Source: Piromyces finnis (Eukaryota > Neocallimastigomycota > Neocallimastigomycetes > Neocallimastigales > Neocallimastigaceae). From it: a stretch of 64,000 nucleotides of DNA. The notes beneath the pieces were generated by a model. It did no database searches, had not been told where the DNA came from, and was given only the letters and a program-made list of their open reading frames with translations. Shown piece by piece: positions 26,587 to 46,128 of the stretch. The stretch's first letter is position 1. Every line of letters starts with the position of its first letter. The stretch is taken from positions 794,915 through 858,914 of the forward strand of contig MCFH01000018.1 in the NCBI GenBank assembly GCA_002104945.1, given 5' to 3'. The position numbers were made by a program, and so were the translations under genes.

Positions 26587-27391
26587 GGCATATTATATTG
26601 ATTTTATTATTTTAATATAGTTGAAAGAAAAAATTAAAATGAACGATACTATATACTTTTATTGATTAAGTAAATTTTGATTCAGATGAAAAATTAGTTG
26701 TAATTATAAATTAAAGTAATTGATAATAACTATATTTATTTATTTTTTTCCAGTATTTTTTATTTTATTATTGAAATACTATCTACACTGCTATATATAT
26801 TGTCCTTTTTTTTTTTTTTTTTTTTTTGTTTTGTTGAAATTAAAAAAAAAAAAAAAAAGGATTTTAAATTAATAATGAAATGAAAATTTGAATATAATAA
26901 AAAAATTTGAAAATTTATAAAAAAAAAAGTCCAGCTTATTTAATTATTTTTTGTTATTTTTTATTATTATAATAATAAAACATTAATTTAGTAAGATAGT
27001 TTAATTTTCTTTTTTTTTTTTTTTTTTATTTAAATGTGGATTAATTTTTTAAAAGGCACATAATACTTTCTTTTTTATTAAAAAAAAAATAAAAATAAAA
27101 AACCAAAAAAATAAATAATAAATCAGTTTTAATAATTTTTTTAATATATCTTTTTTTTTTTTGTATTACAAATTATAAATAATAAAATAAATAATAATAA
27201 AAAAAAAGTTTAAAATTTTGGCCCGAATATGTAAATCTTAATTTTTATTATTATTATTAATCTTTTAAATTAACGTATACATCTTATTAAATAATGTGGA
27301 TTTCGTACGATTTATTTACAGTTTATTATTATTTTTTTTATATAATACTTAACAAAAAAAGATTATGTTTTTAGTCAGATTTGCTTACTTT
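26587..27391. promoter_or_regulatory. Spacer between ZW10 and INCENP
   Basis: About 800 bp of A/T-rich sequence holding the INCENP promoter and ZW10 3' end. Long opposed T and A runs (for example 26806-26860) could form hairpins. No specific site is recognised. Confidence 0.5.
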
Positions 27392-31317
<3,926 letters not shown>

Positions 31318-32059
31318 TTTGTCTTTAATATGACCTACAATGATTCTTTTTTCTCTTTCTTTTTTTTTTTTTATTTATCTATTATCATAAATAATTACTT
31401 TTTTTTTTTTTCAACATGATAAATTTTAAAAATTAATTCTAAAATTTTTTTTTTAATAAAGTAATTTAATTAAAATTTTTAAATTTTCTTTTTAGCCAAT
31501 AAGAGGAAAATAAAATAATTTGTGGATTAAAATTCTTATGTAAAAAATAAAATAAATGAATAAATAATTATAAAAGTAAATAAATGTTATTAGTTAAATA
31601 AATGAATAAATTAGAAAGATATAATGGATGAAGTTAACAATAATTTTTGAATTTAAAAGTTTAAAAATACAGAATTTCTTCTTTTTTTTTTTTTTTAAAT
31701 TATGATTAATTTTCTTTTTTATTTTATTTAGTTATATTGTTTTCTTAATACTCTGATATATTATTATTCTTTTTCTTTATTCTATAATTAATATCAATAA
31801 ATATTAATTATATTTATATATTATATTATATATAAAAGATAGTATATATATTTCTTTTCTTTATTCTAGGATACGCGGGAATAACTACAAAATGAATAAA
31901 TAATGGAAAAAAGAAAAAACATTTTTCTTTAAACCTTATTTTTTAATATTATATATACATTATGTATTTAATCACTATATGTATTAAAATCCCTATATAA
32001 TTTAATGAATATATACTATTGATTTTCTAATTTTCTTTTTTTCTATAAATCTATGTTTA
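31318..32059. promoter_or_regulatory. Spacer upstream of ZW10
   Basis: A/T-rich sequence between the ZW10 start and the 3' end of the first PAP2 gene. It should contain the ZW10 promoter. Nothing else is seen. Confidence 0.5.
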
Positions 32060-33302
32060 TTATGACATTTCAATATTATTTAAAATTCTATTATTTTCTT
32101 CATTATCTTCCTGACTATCTTTTCTACAGTATCCATGATGACGTTGATATGGAATGTCTGAGTGTTCACTATATAAACTTGGGAAATAGTAAAAGTAAGT
32201 TAAAACACCAAAGACAAATCCTAATAAACTACCAACGGTAACATCTTCCCAATGATGACGGTAATCAAATACTCTTGATAAAGCAACTGTAATAGCAACA
32301 AAATATGGAAGAGAAATGACAAAGTATTTCCAGATATAACTCTTTTTATCCATTAAATTAATTTGACCAGCAATAAAGAGTGATAAATAAGTCATTGCAC
32401 TAAAGATGTCTATATATTAATTTAATATCAATTTAAAAATTAAGATTTATCAAAAATAGTTTGATTTTTATATGTAAACTTACAGCTAGAGTGACCAGAT
32501 GGGAAACTTCTTCTTTCTTCATTTAGATCTTTTTTTGATGTTCTACATATAGTTGTGTTGTATAGGTTTCTTGGTCCATAGCTAATACTACTTGAGACAT
32601 TATACTTATTATATAATTCTTGAACCTTTTCAAAATCTACATCACAAACATCAATAAAATCTGGTCTGTATCTACCAACAAACATCTTTTTTATTATTAT
32701 TATTATTAAAATATTTATTAATATATAATATATGATTATTATATACAAAATATTTATTAATTTTTTATTTTTTTAATAATAATTACTTTTATGACATGAG
32801 CAAAAAGGGTGGAAATAGTAATAGCGAATAAGGCACCTATTTTATATACAATATTTATTAATTATATTTTAAATTCAAAAGTATTTAAAAACGAAAATTA
32901 TTTATATTTTTTATAAAAAAATACCCATGAGAGCTTGGTGAAAATTGTATCTTGTAAACTTTTTGATGTTAAAACCTGCAATTATAATAATAATGACAAG
33001 AGAACTTACACCCTATTTTTATTTATGTAATGATTTATTATTAAGTTAATCGTTCCATATTTTTTTTATTTTGTTTGGCTTTTTATATTTTTAAAGTAAT
33101 GTAACAAAAGAATTCTTACAACAAGAGGTCCCATTTTGAAAGTATCTCCTTTATGTGGATGACTAATAGTGATGTCATCAAGTTTGAATTGTCTTTCAAA
33201 AGGTGGAACATAAGCTGTTATTCCAAGTAAAACAATGGCTATTATTAATGTTACCCAATCAATTAAAAAATGGTTAGATTTTTTATTTTGTTCATCACTC
33301 AT
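32060..33302 (-). CDS. PAP2-family lipid phosphate phosphatase, copy A
   Basis: Five exons: 33302-33120, 33012-32925, 32836-32787, 32685-32484, 32409-32060. Phases 0, 1, 0, 1 match, giving 290 residues. It is an integral membrane lipid phosphatase of the DPP1/LPP type, which dephosphorylates phosphatidate, diacylglycerol pyrophosphate or related lipids. All three catalytic motifs are present: KMFVGRYRP (KX6RP, with the Lys at the end of exon 3), SFPSGHSS (PSGH) and SRVFDYRHHWEDV (SRX5HX3D). About six membrane helices are visible, the first in WVTLIIAIVLLGITAYV. The short N-terminus has no cleavable signal. The C-terminal tail after YFYYFPSLY is hydrophilic and cytosolic by family topology. 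Yeast and animal relatives are close to this length. A tandem paralogue lies about 2 kb upstream on the same strand. Confidence 0.92.
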
Positions 33303-35334
33303 TTTGTATAAATTTGCTTTTTTTTTACTTTCTTTCTTTTTTCTTTTTTAAATGGATTGTTTAATTTTATTTTACTTTTAAATTTTACTTTTTATTTTTA
33401 TTAAAAATTTTTTTACAGAATTTGAGTAATATTTTTTATCTTTTATAGTTTATTTTTTTTTATTTTCTTTTAATATATAAACACACAATAACTCTATTAA
33501 ATATATATTATATTATATTACAATATATTAGAAAAATAAAATACAAACATATTGTTTATTCTGTACATCATATACATTATACATAGCATTTTATTGGTTT
33601 TATTTAAATTTTATAGAAATTTCAACTGCAATATAAATAAATTAATTCTAACTTTTATATATCAATTATTAATATATTAAAATGTATTATAATATATTAT
33701 ACTTAAATGGATAGAATATATTTAATATATTCAATCAATTAAAGTTAATAAAAAATAAACTTTTTGAAAGGAGAGAAAATTTTAATAAAAAAAAAAGTTA
33801 CAGAAATTCTATAGGTAACAATTACAATATAATACAATAATGTATACATTGTTTCAAATTTCTTTAATGTACGGTTTAATTATTAATTAATTAAAAATAA
33901 ATTAAAAGAATAAGGATTAAAAAATAAATTAAATATCACAAAAAAGTGTAAAATAAAAGTGTAGCAAAAATGAAGAATAAATGTAACATAGCACTAAAAA
34001 GTATATAATGATAACTACAGGTAAATAAGAATTTATGTAGTTGTATAATTGTTAGTGTGGAATTTACATTCATTGGCAAAAATATATACATTATAATGTC
34101 TTTTTTTTTTTCATTTTATTAAACTAATTATTACTAGTATTAAAATAGGAGAATATTCCCTAGTGCCATCAAATTGTCAACATAACATATTATTTAAAAG
34201 TTTTTTAATTCTATTATTAAAATGATGGGCAGTACATCGTTTGAACGAGGTAAAGTTTTATTTTCTTTTATATAATTACTTTTATTATTTGCATGTATAT
34301 GTTTTTTGTTTAAAAAAAATAATTTTATTGTTAGAGCAAATCAAAACAAATAAAGAAAAAATTTAATATTTAACAAGTATTAATGATATTTGTAAAGACA
34401 TTATTGTATATTGTACGCTCAAATATAATCAATATTTTCAAAATTACAAAAAATAAAAAATAAAAAAATATTGAGTTACTACTAATATAAAAAATTAATG
34501 TAGAATGAGTTAAATAACTTTGTTGAAATGAAAATTAGTTATTTACTTTGTTTTGATTCTTCATTATCCATCAAGGATAAACTTATATACTGTTTTAAAT
34601 ATTATTTAAATACATATTTAATATAAAGTTGATAAAAAGATAGAGTTAGAATATTTTTTCAAATCAAAAATATGAAAAAAGAAAACAGAAAAAGAAAACT
34701 AATCGAAAAAAAAGATTTAATAATATTCTAAGCATTATTTAGGATAGTTTAGGATAGTTAAATGGATATCATCTATATTTAATTCTTATCATTATCATCA
34801 AAAATAAACTATTTTTAAAAAATATCGTTTATGGATGGGTACATGTATTTTTTTTTTTTTTTTTTAATAAAATATATTTAATAAGTTTTTTTTTTAAAAA
34901 AAAAATAATATATACATAGTGGTATAAAACTATAAAACTTACATTCAAAAATGATAGTAATAATATTTAAAAAGAAAAAGAAAATAAAATATTTTCTACT
35001 TTTTCTTAAAGATTCAAAAAAATAACTTATTATATAAAACTTTAAAGAATCGAATGATTAATTACTGCTATTCATATATTTCTATTCTATCTTATTTTTT
35101 TTATCCTTGATAGTTAAATAGGGTATATATAAATTATCTTTTATTAAAATCTTCACAAGTCTTTTAAACCATTATCCATAATTTATATCATCCAAATTTA
35201 TATTTGTTCATAAATATCTATAATATCTATATCCATGATATCCATTATCTTTTTCTTCTTTATCTTCTTTTTCTTCTTCTTTTTTTTTTTTTTTTTTGGT
35301 AATTTATAAAATGATTATTTATATGTATATATAT
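33303..35334. other. Spacer between the two PAP2 genes
   Basis: About 2 kb of A/T-rich DNA, longer than the genes' introns, with the promoter of copy A near its left end and the 3' UTR of copy B at its right end. No other gene, transposon or direct repeat marking the duplication break is recognised. Confidence 0.55.
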
Positions 35335-36767
35335 TTAAACATGAACATCAACATCAATTACCTCATTTTCTCTATCTCTAAATATTGGCAAAGTTTTTCC
35401 AGGTTGATCACTTAATATATTATACTTTGTAAGTCGTCCTTGTAATTGTTTATATGGTTCTAAACTATTTAAGAATGGGAAATAATAAAAGTAGGATAGA
35501 ACAGAAAAAAATATACCAATGAATGAACCTACTACGATATCTTGCCAATGATGACGATAATCAGATATTCTAGTTATTGCAATATATAAAGCAAGTATAT
35601 TTGGTGCTAATGCGGCAACTAACTTCCAGAATATGTAATTACCATCATATAAGTGAATTTTTCCAGCAAGGAATAAAGATAAAAAGGTTAATGTGGAAAA
35701 TGCAACTGTATTCATAATATAAAATAGAAATAAATATATTTTAATGTATACATAAATAATAATGAATATATTTTAAAAAATAGTAATGCATATATATTTA
35801 TAGAATATATATCATATAATATTATATAATATTATGATTTAATATTAGATTTTGATATATTAGAAATAGTATTATATATATATTTCTAGTTACATGAAGA
35901 ATGCCCTGATGGAAAACTTTTTCTTCCTTCATCAATAACAGAGGTATCAGGATTTGTACAAATTGTGGTATTATATAAATTTCTTGGTCCAAAATCAATT
36001 TTATTAGAAAATTTGTATGAATTATATATTTCTTCAACCTTGGTAATATTAACTTGACATCTTGAAATAAAATCAGGTCTATATCTTCCTACTGATACCT
36101 ATAATAATTTATTTCATGATTTATTTTAATTTATTAAAAGTATTTATTAATTTATATATATATATATAATTCTAGTTTCCAATTGAAATTTTGAGTATAA
36201 AAATATAATAATAAAATATCTTTAAAAATCTTACTTTAATCAATGTCGTAACAAACATGGTTAAAGAAATGGATACACAAAATCCTATTTTATATAATAT
36301 TTTTATTTTTTATTGTGGATAAACATATTAAAATTTTGAAAAATTTATAACAAATAAAATAAAAATAATGATTTTACAAAGTTTATTTTAGATATATTAC
36401 CCATAATGGATTGGTGAAGACTATATTTTAAATCTTTGGTATAAGTATGATAACAAACTATTAATATTACTGGTAATCCAACTGTGCAAAACTATTTATA
36501 TTATTTATTATGTTATATGTAAGTATTAATTGAAGAATTGAAAATAAAGTCTTTTATTTATTTATATAAAATTCATACAATCAACAATGGGACAGAAAAT
36601 GATTCTCCTTCCTTATATGGATGACTTATGGTATCATCGTTAAGTCTAAATTCCCTTTCAAAAGGTTTAATTATAGCAAATGGTACTGTAGCAATGATAA
36701 CAAGAAGAATGAAAATCCAATCCAAAATGAAAGACATTTGAACTTTTTGAAATGTAATTAATGCCAT
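35335..36767 (-). CDS. PAP2-family lipid phosphate phosphatase, copy B
   Basis: Five exons: 36767-36579, 36491-36401, 36284-36235, 36098-35894, 35705-35335. Phases 0, 1, 0, 1 match, giving 301 residues. The protein is paralogous to copy A throughout: SHPYKEGESFSVPLL against SHPHKGDTFKMGPLV, and FGPRNLYNTTIC against YGPRNLYNTTIC. Catalytic motifs are KVSVGRYRP (KX6RP across an exon junction), SFPSGHSS and TRISDYRHHWQDI. The last motif begins with Thr in place of the usual Ser, while the catalytic Arg, His and Asp remain, so activity is expected. Membrane helices and size match the LPP/DPP1 family. Its C-terminal tail differs from copy A (ending VIDVDVHV), suggesting different regulation or location. 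It is divergent from the F-box gene at 38670. Substrate cannot be told from sequence. Confidence 0.92.
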
Positions 36768-38669
36768 TTTCTATTTTAATATATATTTTATTTTCTTTAC
36801 TGTTTAAAATTAAGGGGGAAATACAATATTTATTTGTTGCTAAATTTGAATAAAATGGAAGTGCTTAAAAATTATAATATTTCAATTTTTCTTTTTTCTT
36901 TTTTTTTTTTTTTTTACTTTATATAAAGCTTCTTCTATTATCAATTAATTTATTAAAAAATCATTGTATTTTTTTTTTAAAAAAAAATCTATTATTTAAA
37001 AAAGAAAAAAAAAAAAGTATTTTTACTTGTTATTCACTATTATACTGTTATTTTCAATGTTCTTTTATAATTTATTTAATAACTGTTTATACCTTCTATA
37101 TATAATTGCTATTTATAAATGTTTGATAAATTCAATGTTTTATTGAATAAATGGTACTATTCAATACAATGAATACTATCTCTGTTAATAATGAAATCGT
37201 ATCGTATGATATGATATTTTAAGGGTTTTTAAGATATATAGTAGATTGATGTTATTATAACTTTTTATTTTCTTTTTTTGTTTTTTTAAAAAAAAAAAAA
37301 TAATTCCCACAAAATTTACTGTAATTTATTGTGTTCAATTAATCTTTTTTTTATTATTAATATTAATATATTTATTAATTATTAATATATATATTTATTA
37401 TATATAATTCATTATTAATTATAAAATAAGATTATAATTGTAACCTTTTTCAAACAAAAAAGAAATGAAAGAATAAAAAAAAAAAAAAATATGGAAATAT
37501 TATCAGTAATACTTTATCCATTTAGAAATAAAATAGATAAAAAAAACTCAATTATATAATTATAAAAAAAAGTATTCAATATTGCAAAGTAAAAATGTTA
37601 GTGTTTTTTTTTTTAAAAAGTAAATGATCAAGGATTTTCATAATAATTAAAGTTTTAATTATGAATTTGTATCCTCTCAGTGAATTGAAATAGAAAATGA
37701 AGTTTTTTTTTTTTTTTTTTTTCATTAAACATATTTCTAACTAATAATGAAATTAAAAAAAAAAAAAGCTTAAATATTATCATTGAATAATAATAGCAAA
37801 GTTGCATTATCAAAGTTACAAAGTCAATAATAAGAATATTAGCACTATTACAAATATTAGCTAATTTTCGATTAAAAAAATAAGTTGTATTATTAAAGAA
37901 TAAAATATAAATAAAATAAAAATAATAAATAAAAAATTAAATATATATATTACATATAAAAAAAAAAAGTAGTAATGATTATTATAATTATTAAAATGAA
38001 TCATTATATAGTCATTATTCAAAGTTACATTTGCTTTTTTTTTTTTCATAACAATTTTATTTATAATAAATATTTTTTTTTTTTTTGTTGTTAATGTATT
38101 ACACTCTTGGTGTGTGCGTGTGTCTGTGCTTTTGAAATAACAAAAAAAGCAAGGAATGCATCAAAAAAAAAAAATTTTTTTTGGTATAATCCATAAAACT
38201 AATAAATAAAATTTTAATATTTTTTTCTGGTAAAAAAAACTTATTTTTATATATAAATAACTAAAAATCTTTAATTTTTCTATTCAACCTTTTTTTTAAA
38301 AAAAAAAAAAAATCATCATAATAATTAAAGAGATTGTAGTATTTTGTAATTTAGTACTTTTTTATTTCTTAATAGCAATATATTACCTAAAAATAATTTA
38401 ATATTTTATACCTTAATATTCTAAATCTTAGAAAGATATATAAAAAGAAATAATAATTTATTAATTATTAGTAATTTATAATTACACAAATAAAATAAAT
38501 CATATTAAAATCACATATTTATTTATTTTATTAAGCTTTATTTTTATTTTTAGTGAATTTCAATATATATACACATATATATATTCAATTTGTATTATAA
38601 TACATTATAGTTGTAAATTAAAGATAAATAAATAAACATATAAATATATATATATATATATTTTAAAAA
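36768..38669. promoter_or_regulatory. Divergent upstream region of PAP2 copy B and the F-box gene
   Basis: About 1.9 kb of A/T-rich DNA between two divergent start codons. A GT-rich patch occurs at 38105-38130 (tggtgtgtgcgtgtgtctgtg). The stretch immediately before 38670 is (TA)n followed by an A-rich start context. No gene is recognised. Confidence 0.5.
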
Positions 38670-40382
38670 ATGGAATCATATGCAATTCAATTGAAAAAGA
38701 AAAGGAAATTAAATAATAGAGAGGATTTAGAAGAATTAAAATCACTACGAAATGAAACTATAGCAATAAAACAAGATACTCTATGTACCATAGATAATTT
38801 ACAATTTCAGTCAGGAGAATTAAATAAACAACTTAATAAATTAGATAATGCCATAAATTATCTTCAAGATACATATCACCTATACACTGAGCGTCCAGCA
38901 GCATTGACAAAAAATAACAAAAATACCAGAAAATCATATAATAATTTTTCTGCAGAAATTATATATAAAATATGTAGTTATTTGGAAGTAAGAGAAGATA
39001 TCTTATCTTGTCTTTTTGTTAATAAAGCATGGAGTTGTGAAGCAATGAAAGTAATTTACAATGATATTGTTTCTCCACCAGATGAATTTTTCTGGAGAAT
39101 TAATGTGATGAGTGAACGACAAAACACATCCAACCGAATTCAAGAAGTCAGCCCATCAGAATGGAATAAACCTATCGAAAAAAATGATAATTTTGAACAT
39201 CCTAACGAAGATTGTTTAAAAAATTGGAGGCCAACTATCAATATTAAAAGTATTTCGTTTGATGAACAACTAAATTTCGAACATTTCTATTTAATGGCTT
39301 CTTCTCCCCTCTTTTCTAACCTAATTCAATTAGAATTTAATGATATTGAGGATATACCAGCAACTTTTATCGATGTATTAACTCATTGTAATAAACTAAA
39401 AAGTTTAATAATACATAATTGTACCTTCCAAATTCCTAGTATGTTGGTATTACAAGCAATATCGCAATTGAAACAATTGACGGATTTAGAATTTGACTAT
39501 GTTATGGTCGATGCCGATGAAGAAGAATACTATGAAGCCTGGTCTTCAATATTTAAAAATTGTAAACTATTAAAGAACGTTGTATTACAATGTTGTCGAT
39601 GCATTCCCACCACATTACCTCTATTTAATTCATTATGTAGTAATCTTCGAAAGTTGGAAATGAAACATACCGAAGTAAATATGAGTGCCTATATACCAGC
39701 GATATCAAAATACTGTCCTAACCTTGTTCATATTTCATTCAATGGGGATGGTATGACCAATGAATTAGTGTTTCAATTGGTACAAGGATGTCAAAATATC
39801 AAGAATTTAGATCTTCTTTCATGTAGTATTATTACTGATAAAGCATTATTTGCCATAGCTGACCATTTAAAAAATTTAGAAGAAATTCGATTAGATCGAT
39901 GCCATAATCTCACAGAAGAAGGTTTTATTACTTTAGTACAAAGTTGTCAAAATCTACGTACCATCTATTTAGGGGACAATCAAGAAATTATTACTGATCG
40001 TATTATTCATCATTTATCGAGATGTTGTCCCCTCCTTCATACCGTTGACATCAGTAATTGTAATGCTATTAGTGATAGAGGTATTTGTGCTCTCGCCAGA
40101 AATTGTAAAAATTTACGCACATTAGATTTGAGTGGATTGGATGGTATCACCAAAAAATCTCTTTGGTGGATATCCGAATATCACTATAATAGTTTAGAAA
40201 AATTGTCGATAGGAGGTTGTGTCCTTCTCACTGATGATGAAACTGTAAATATTTTAAAACATTTTAAAAATCTAAACTATTTATCCGCATCATTAGACAC
40301 AACGAATAATGCATCTGTGATAGAATATTTATCTTTACAACATCAAGATTTTAATTATATTCCATATCGTATTATTGTATAA
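38670..40382 (+). CDS. F-box / leucine-rich-repeat protein (SCF substrate adaptor)
   Basis: Single-exon gene, 570 residues. Residues 20-75 form a probable coiled coil (EDLEELKSLRNETIAIKQDT). Residues about 92-135 look like an F-box: NNFSAEIIYKICSYLEVRED then ILSCLFVNKAWSCEAMKVIY. From about 190 to 550 run leucine-rich repeats of the cysteine-containing type found in GRR1, AMN1 and FBXL proteins (for example NIKNLDLLSCSIITDKALFA and LHTVDISNCNAISDRGICAL, repeating at about 26 residues). Such proteins join Skp1-Cullin ubiquitin ligases and choose substrates through the LRR arc. The substrate is unknown, and orthology to GRR1 or AMN1 cannot be claimed because this subfamily is large. The coiled coil before the F-box is somewhat unusual and could allow dimerisation. 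The A-rich context just before the ATG supports this start. Confidence 0.88.
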   Translation: MESYAIQLKKKRKLNNREDLEELKSLRNETIAIKQDTLCTIDNLQFQSGELNKQLNKLDNAINYLQDTYHLYTERPAALTKNNKNTRKSYNNFSAEIIYKICSYLEVREDILSCLFVNKAWSCEAMKVIYNDIVSPPDEFFWRINVMSERQNTSNRIQEVSPSEWNKPIEKNDNFEHPNEDCLKNWRPTINIKSISFDEQLNFEHFYLMASSPLFSNLIQLEFNDIEDIPATFIDVLTHCNKLKSLIIHNCTFQIPSMLVLQAISQLKQLTDLEFDYVMVDADEEEYYEAWSSIFKNCKLLKNVVLQCCRCIPTTLPLFNSLCSNLRKLEMKHTEVNMSAYIPAISKYCPNLVHISFNGDGMTNELVFQLVQGCQNIKNLDLLSCSIITDKALFAIADHLKNLEEIRLDRCHNLTEEGFITLVQSCQNLRTIYLGDNQEIITDRIIHHLSRCCPLLHTVDISNCNAISDRGICALARNCKNLRTLDLSGLDGITKKSLWWISEYHYNSLEKLSIGGCVLLTDDETVNILKHFKNLNYLSASLDTTNNASVIEYLSLQHQDFNYIPYRIIV

Positions 40383-42987
<2,605 letters not shown>

Positions 42988-43805
42988 ATGAAAGCTAAAA
43001 CACTTCAAATTCATTGGCATGATAGACAGCCAATTTTTTCAATAGATTTTGAACCATGTGGTAAAGGAAGACTAGCAACAGCAGGAGGAGATGAAAATGT
43101 TAGAGTATGTTTAAAAAAAAAAAGTTAAATTTTATACAGACAATACAAAAACAACAATGATAATAAACAAATAATAAACTTAAAATTTTTATGTATAATA
43201 ATTAAAAAAAATATTTTATAAAATGCTTCAATTTAATATATTTTTAAATAATAATTATAATAATAATGTGCATTAAAAGATTTGGAAGATTATAAAAGAA
43301 AATAATGAACCTCCACATATTGAATATCTTTCAAGCTTAAATAGACATACTGCTTCAGTTAACGTTGTTCGTTTTTCACCAAAAGGTAAATAAAATTGAA
43401 TGTATACCTAAAAAATGCTTGGATATTACACCAAATTATATTGAAATTTCAATTATAAATGAATCAAAATTTCAAAGATGTATTATTAATATATTTATTT
43501 TTTTTTTCTTTATTATCCTACTTGTCATATTAGGTGCTATATTGGCATCCGCTGGAGATGGTATTTATTATATAAAATATAAAATAATACTATTAAATTA
43601 TATAATTTAGTAATAAAAAGTTCACACTAATTTATTTTATGTTTTCTTTTTTATAATAAATGTGTTTATTAATTCTACCTTTTTTATAAAATAATTATAG
43701 ATGGTAATATTATTTTATGGCAACAAAGTGAACAAAAGGAAGTTGTATTTGGGGAAACGGAAGATAATTTTAATAAAGAGTCATGGAGAATTGTTAGTAT
43801 GTTAA

Positions 43806-43854
<49 letters not shown>

Positions 43855-46033
43855 CAATAAATAACAACAACAACAACAACAACAACAATAATAATAATAA
43901 TAAATCAATAAATAACAACAATAATAATAATTATAATAATATTTTTTTATTCATCTGCGTAAATTTAAACTCATTAGAGGAAGTTCAGATATCTATGATA
44001 TTGCTTGGTCTCCTGATGCTAAATATATTTTGTCTGGTGCCATTGATAATACAGCAAAAATATGGGATGTCAAAAAAAGTAAATTTTTTTTTTTTTTTCA
44101 AATTTTGATTAATTCTATTTTATAATAAAAGTAATACGACAACTTTATATATTTTTTAAAGGATAATATTTTAAATTTTTTATTTTTTTTTATATTATCA
44201 ACATTTTTAAAATTAGATGCATTAATATATAACATTTGTGATCATAGTCACTTTGTACAAGGTGTTGCCTGGGATCCTTTGGGTGAATATATTGCTACAC
44301 AAAGTAGTGATAGATACGTCAATGTTTATTCTTATCAAGTTAAAAAGAATGGTACTATGACCGTCACTAATATAGGAAAATTTTCAAAAATGGATATTAA
44401 AACAAAAGTAGAAAATACAGAACAAGATAATAAGGAAGAATCATCAATAAATGAAAAAAAAACTGCTGATTCAACTTCAACAACCACAGTCACTCCTATA
44501 AATAATAGCAATTCTAGTAATAATAATATCAACAATACACTATCCTCCTCTTCTTCTTCCTCCTCTTCTTCAAATAATAATATGTTACCTCCTCCACCCT
44601 CACCGAAACGAGCTAAAGTAAACACTTCACCAATAATATCCCCAATTAATCTATCTGTAAATAATTCACCAGTAAAATCATCACCAACAGAAAGTACGGC
44701 AAAATTAGCAAATAATACCTCTACTTCTGTAAATCTCAACCCTTCTTCTTCCCAAACGAAAGTTCAAATTAAATCAAATCGTATATACCATGATGAAACC
44801 TTAACATCCTTCTTTAGACGTCTTTCCTTTACCTCGGATGGTTCATTACTTCTTACTCCAGCAGGACAATACCGTGGATGTATATTGCCTGTAAGTAAAA
44901 AGAAGGATGATACCTCTTCCTCTGCCCAACCAGATTTAAAAAATACAGTTTATATTTATACTCGTGGTGGATTAAACAGGTAAATATTTGATATATAGTA
45001 AAAATAAAAAAATATCTATAATATTTATTGGGATATATAACCAATATCTATACCTTCCTATATATCTAAAATAAATAATTAATGAAATATTAATTTTAAT
45101 ATTATTTAAAATTTTATTATTTATAATATGAATATGAATATTATTATAATAACTCTTTCTTTTTGTAAAAATATATATATATTTTTTGATCTTTTAAATA
45201 TCTCTTATTTAATGTTTATTTGGCAACAAAAGATTACCAATGGCTCATTTACCAGGACATAAAAAACCAGCCATTGCTGTTCGTTGTAATCCAGTTAAAT
45301 ATAAACTTCGCAATTATAAAAAAGAGGATATGGATACCACCGATACAAGTTCTACATCTTCTACCACTAAATCAAAAACCAATTCATTTATTAATTTACC
45401 TTATCGTTTAATTTATGCTGTTGCTACTCAAGATTCTGTTTTAATCTATGATACACAACAAACTACACCATTAGTATTATTAACTAATTTACATTATGCT
45501 ACCTTTACTGATATTGCATGGTAAATAATAATAATAGCATTTTTAAATAATGAATAAAATAGTTTATATAAAAATAGTTACCCATTACCATTGCTTTTTT
45601 TATCCAAAATTTAAATTTATATATGCTGACTTAAAATAAAACTATTTCTATATATTTTAATTTTTTTTTTTCTCAAAATAAAATATATTTTATTTTAAAT
45701 ATTATTTTAAAATTTTAAAAGGTCCTATGATGGATGTACTTTAATGTTAGCCTCTACCGATGGCTATTGTTCTATTGTATCTTTTGAAAAGAATGAACTT
45801 GGTGAACTCTATGAAAGTAATCAACCTGTTGATTTCACCAATGAAGATCCAATGACGGTTAAGACTATTGTAACTACTATACCAACTAAAATTGCACAAC
45901 CCTCAACAAACGTTAATAATATTAATACTATAAGCCAATCATTAATTAAAAGAAAGTCACAACTATCCCAAGATAATAATACTTCTATTTCTTCCCTTTC
46001 TCCAGTGAAAATTGATGAAACAGTAAATATAAC

Positions 46034-46128
<95 letters not shown>

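Noticed and set aside
44335..44739. Minus-strand frame of 134 residues with a poly-Glu run
   Set aside because: Antisense to the Ser-rich insert of CAC2 exon 6; the poly-Glu is the complement of the serine codons.
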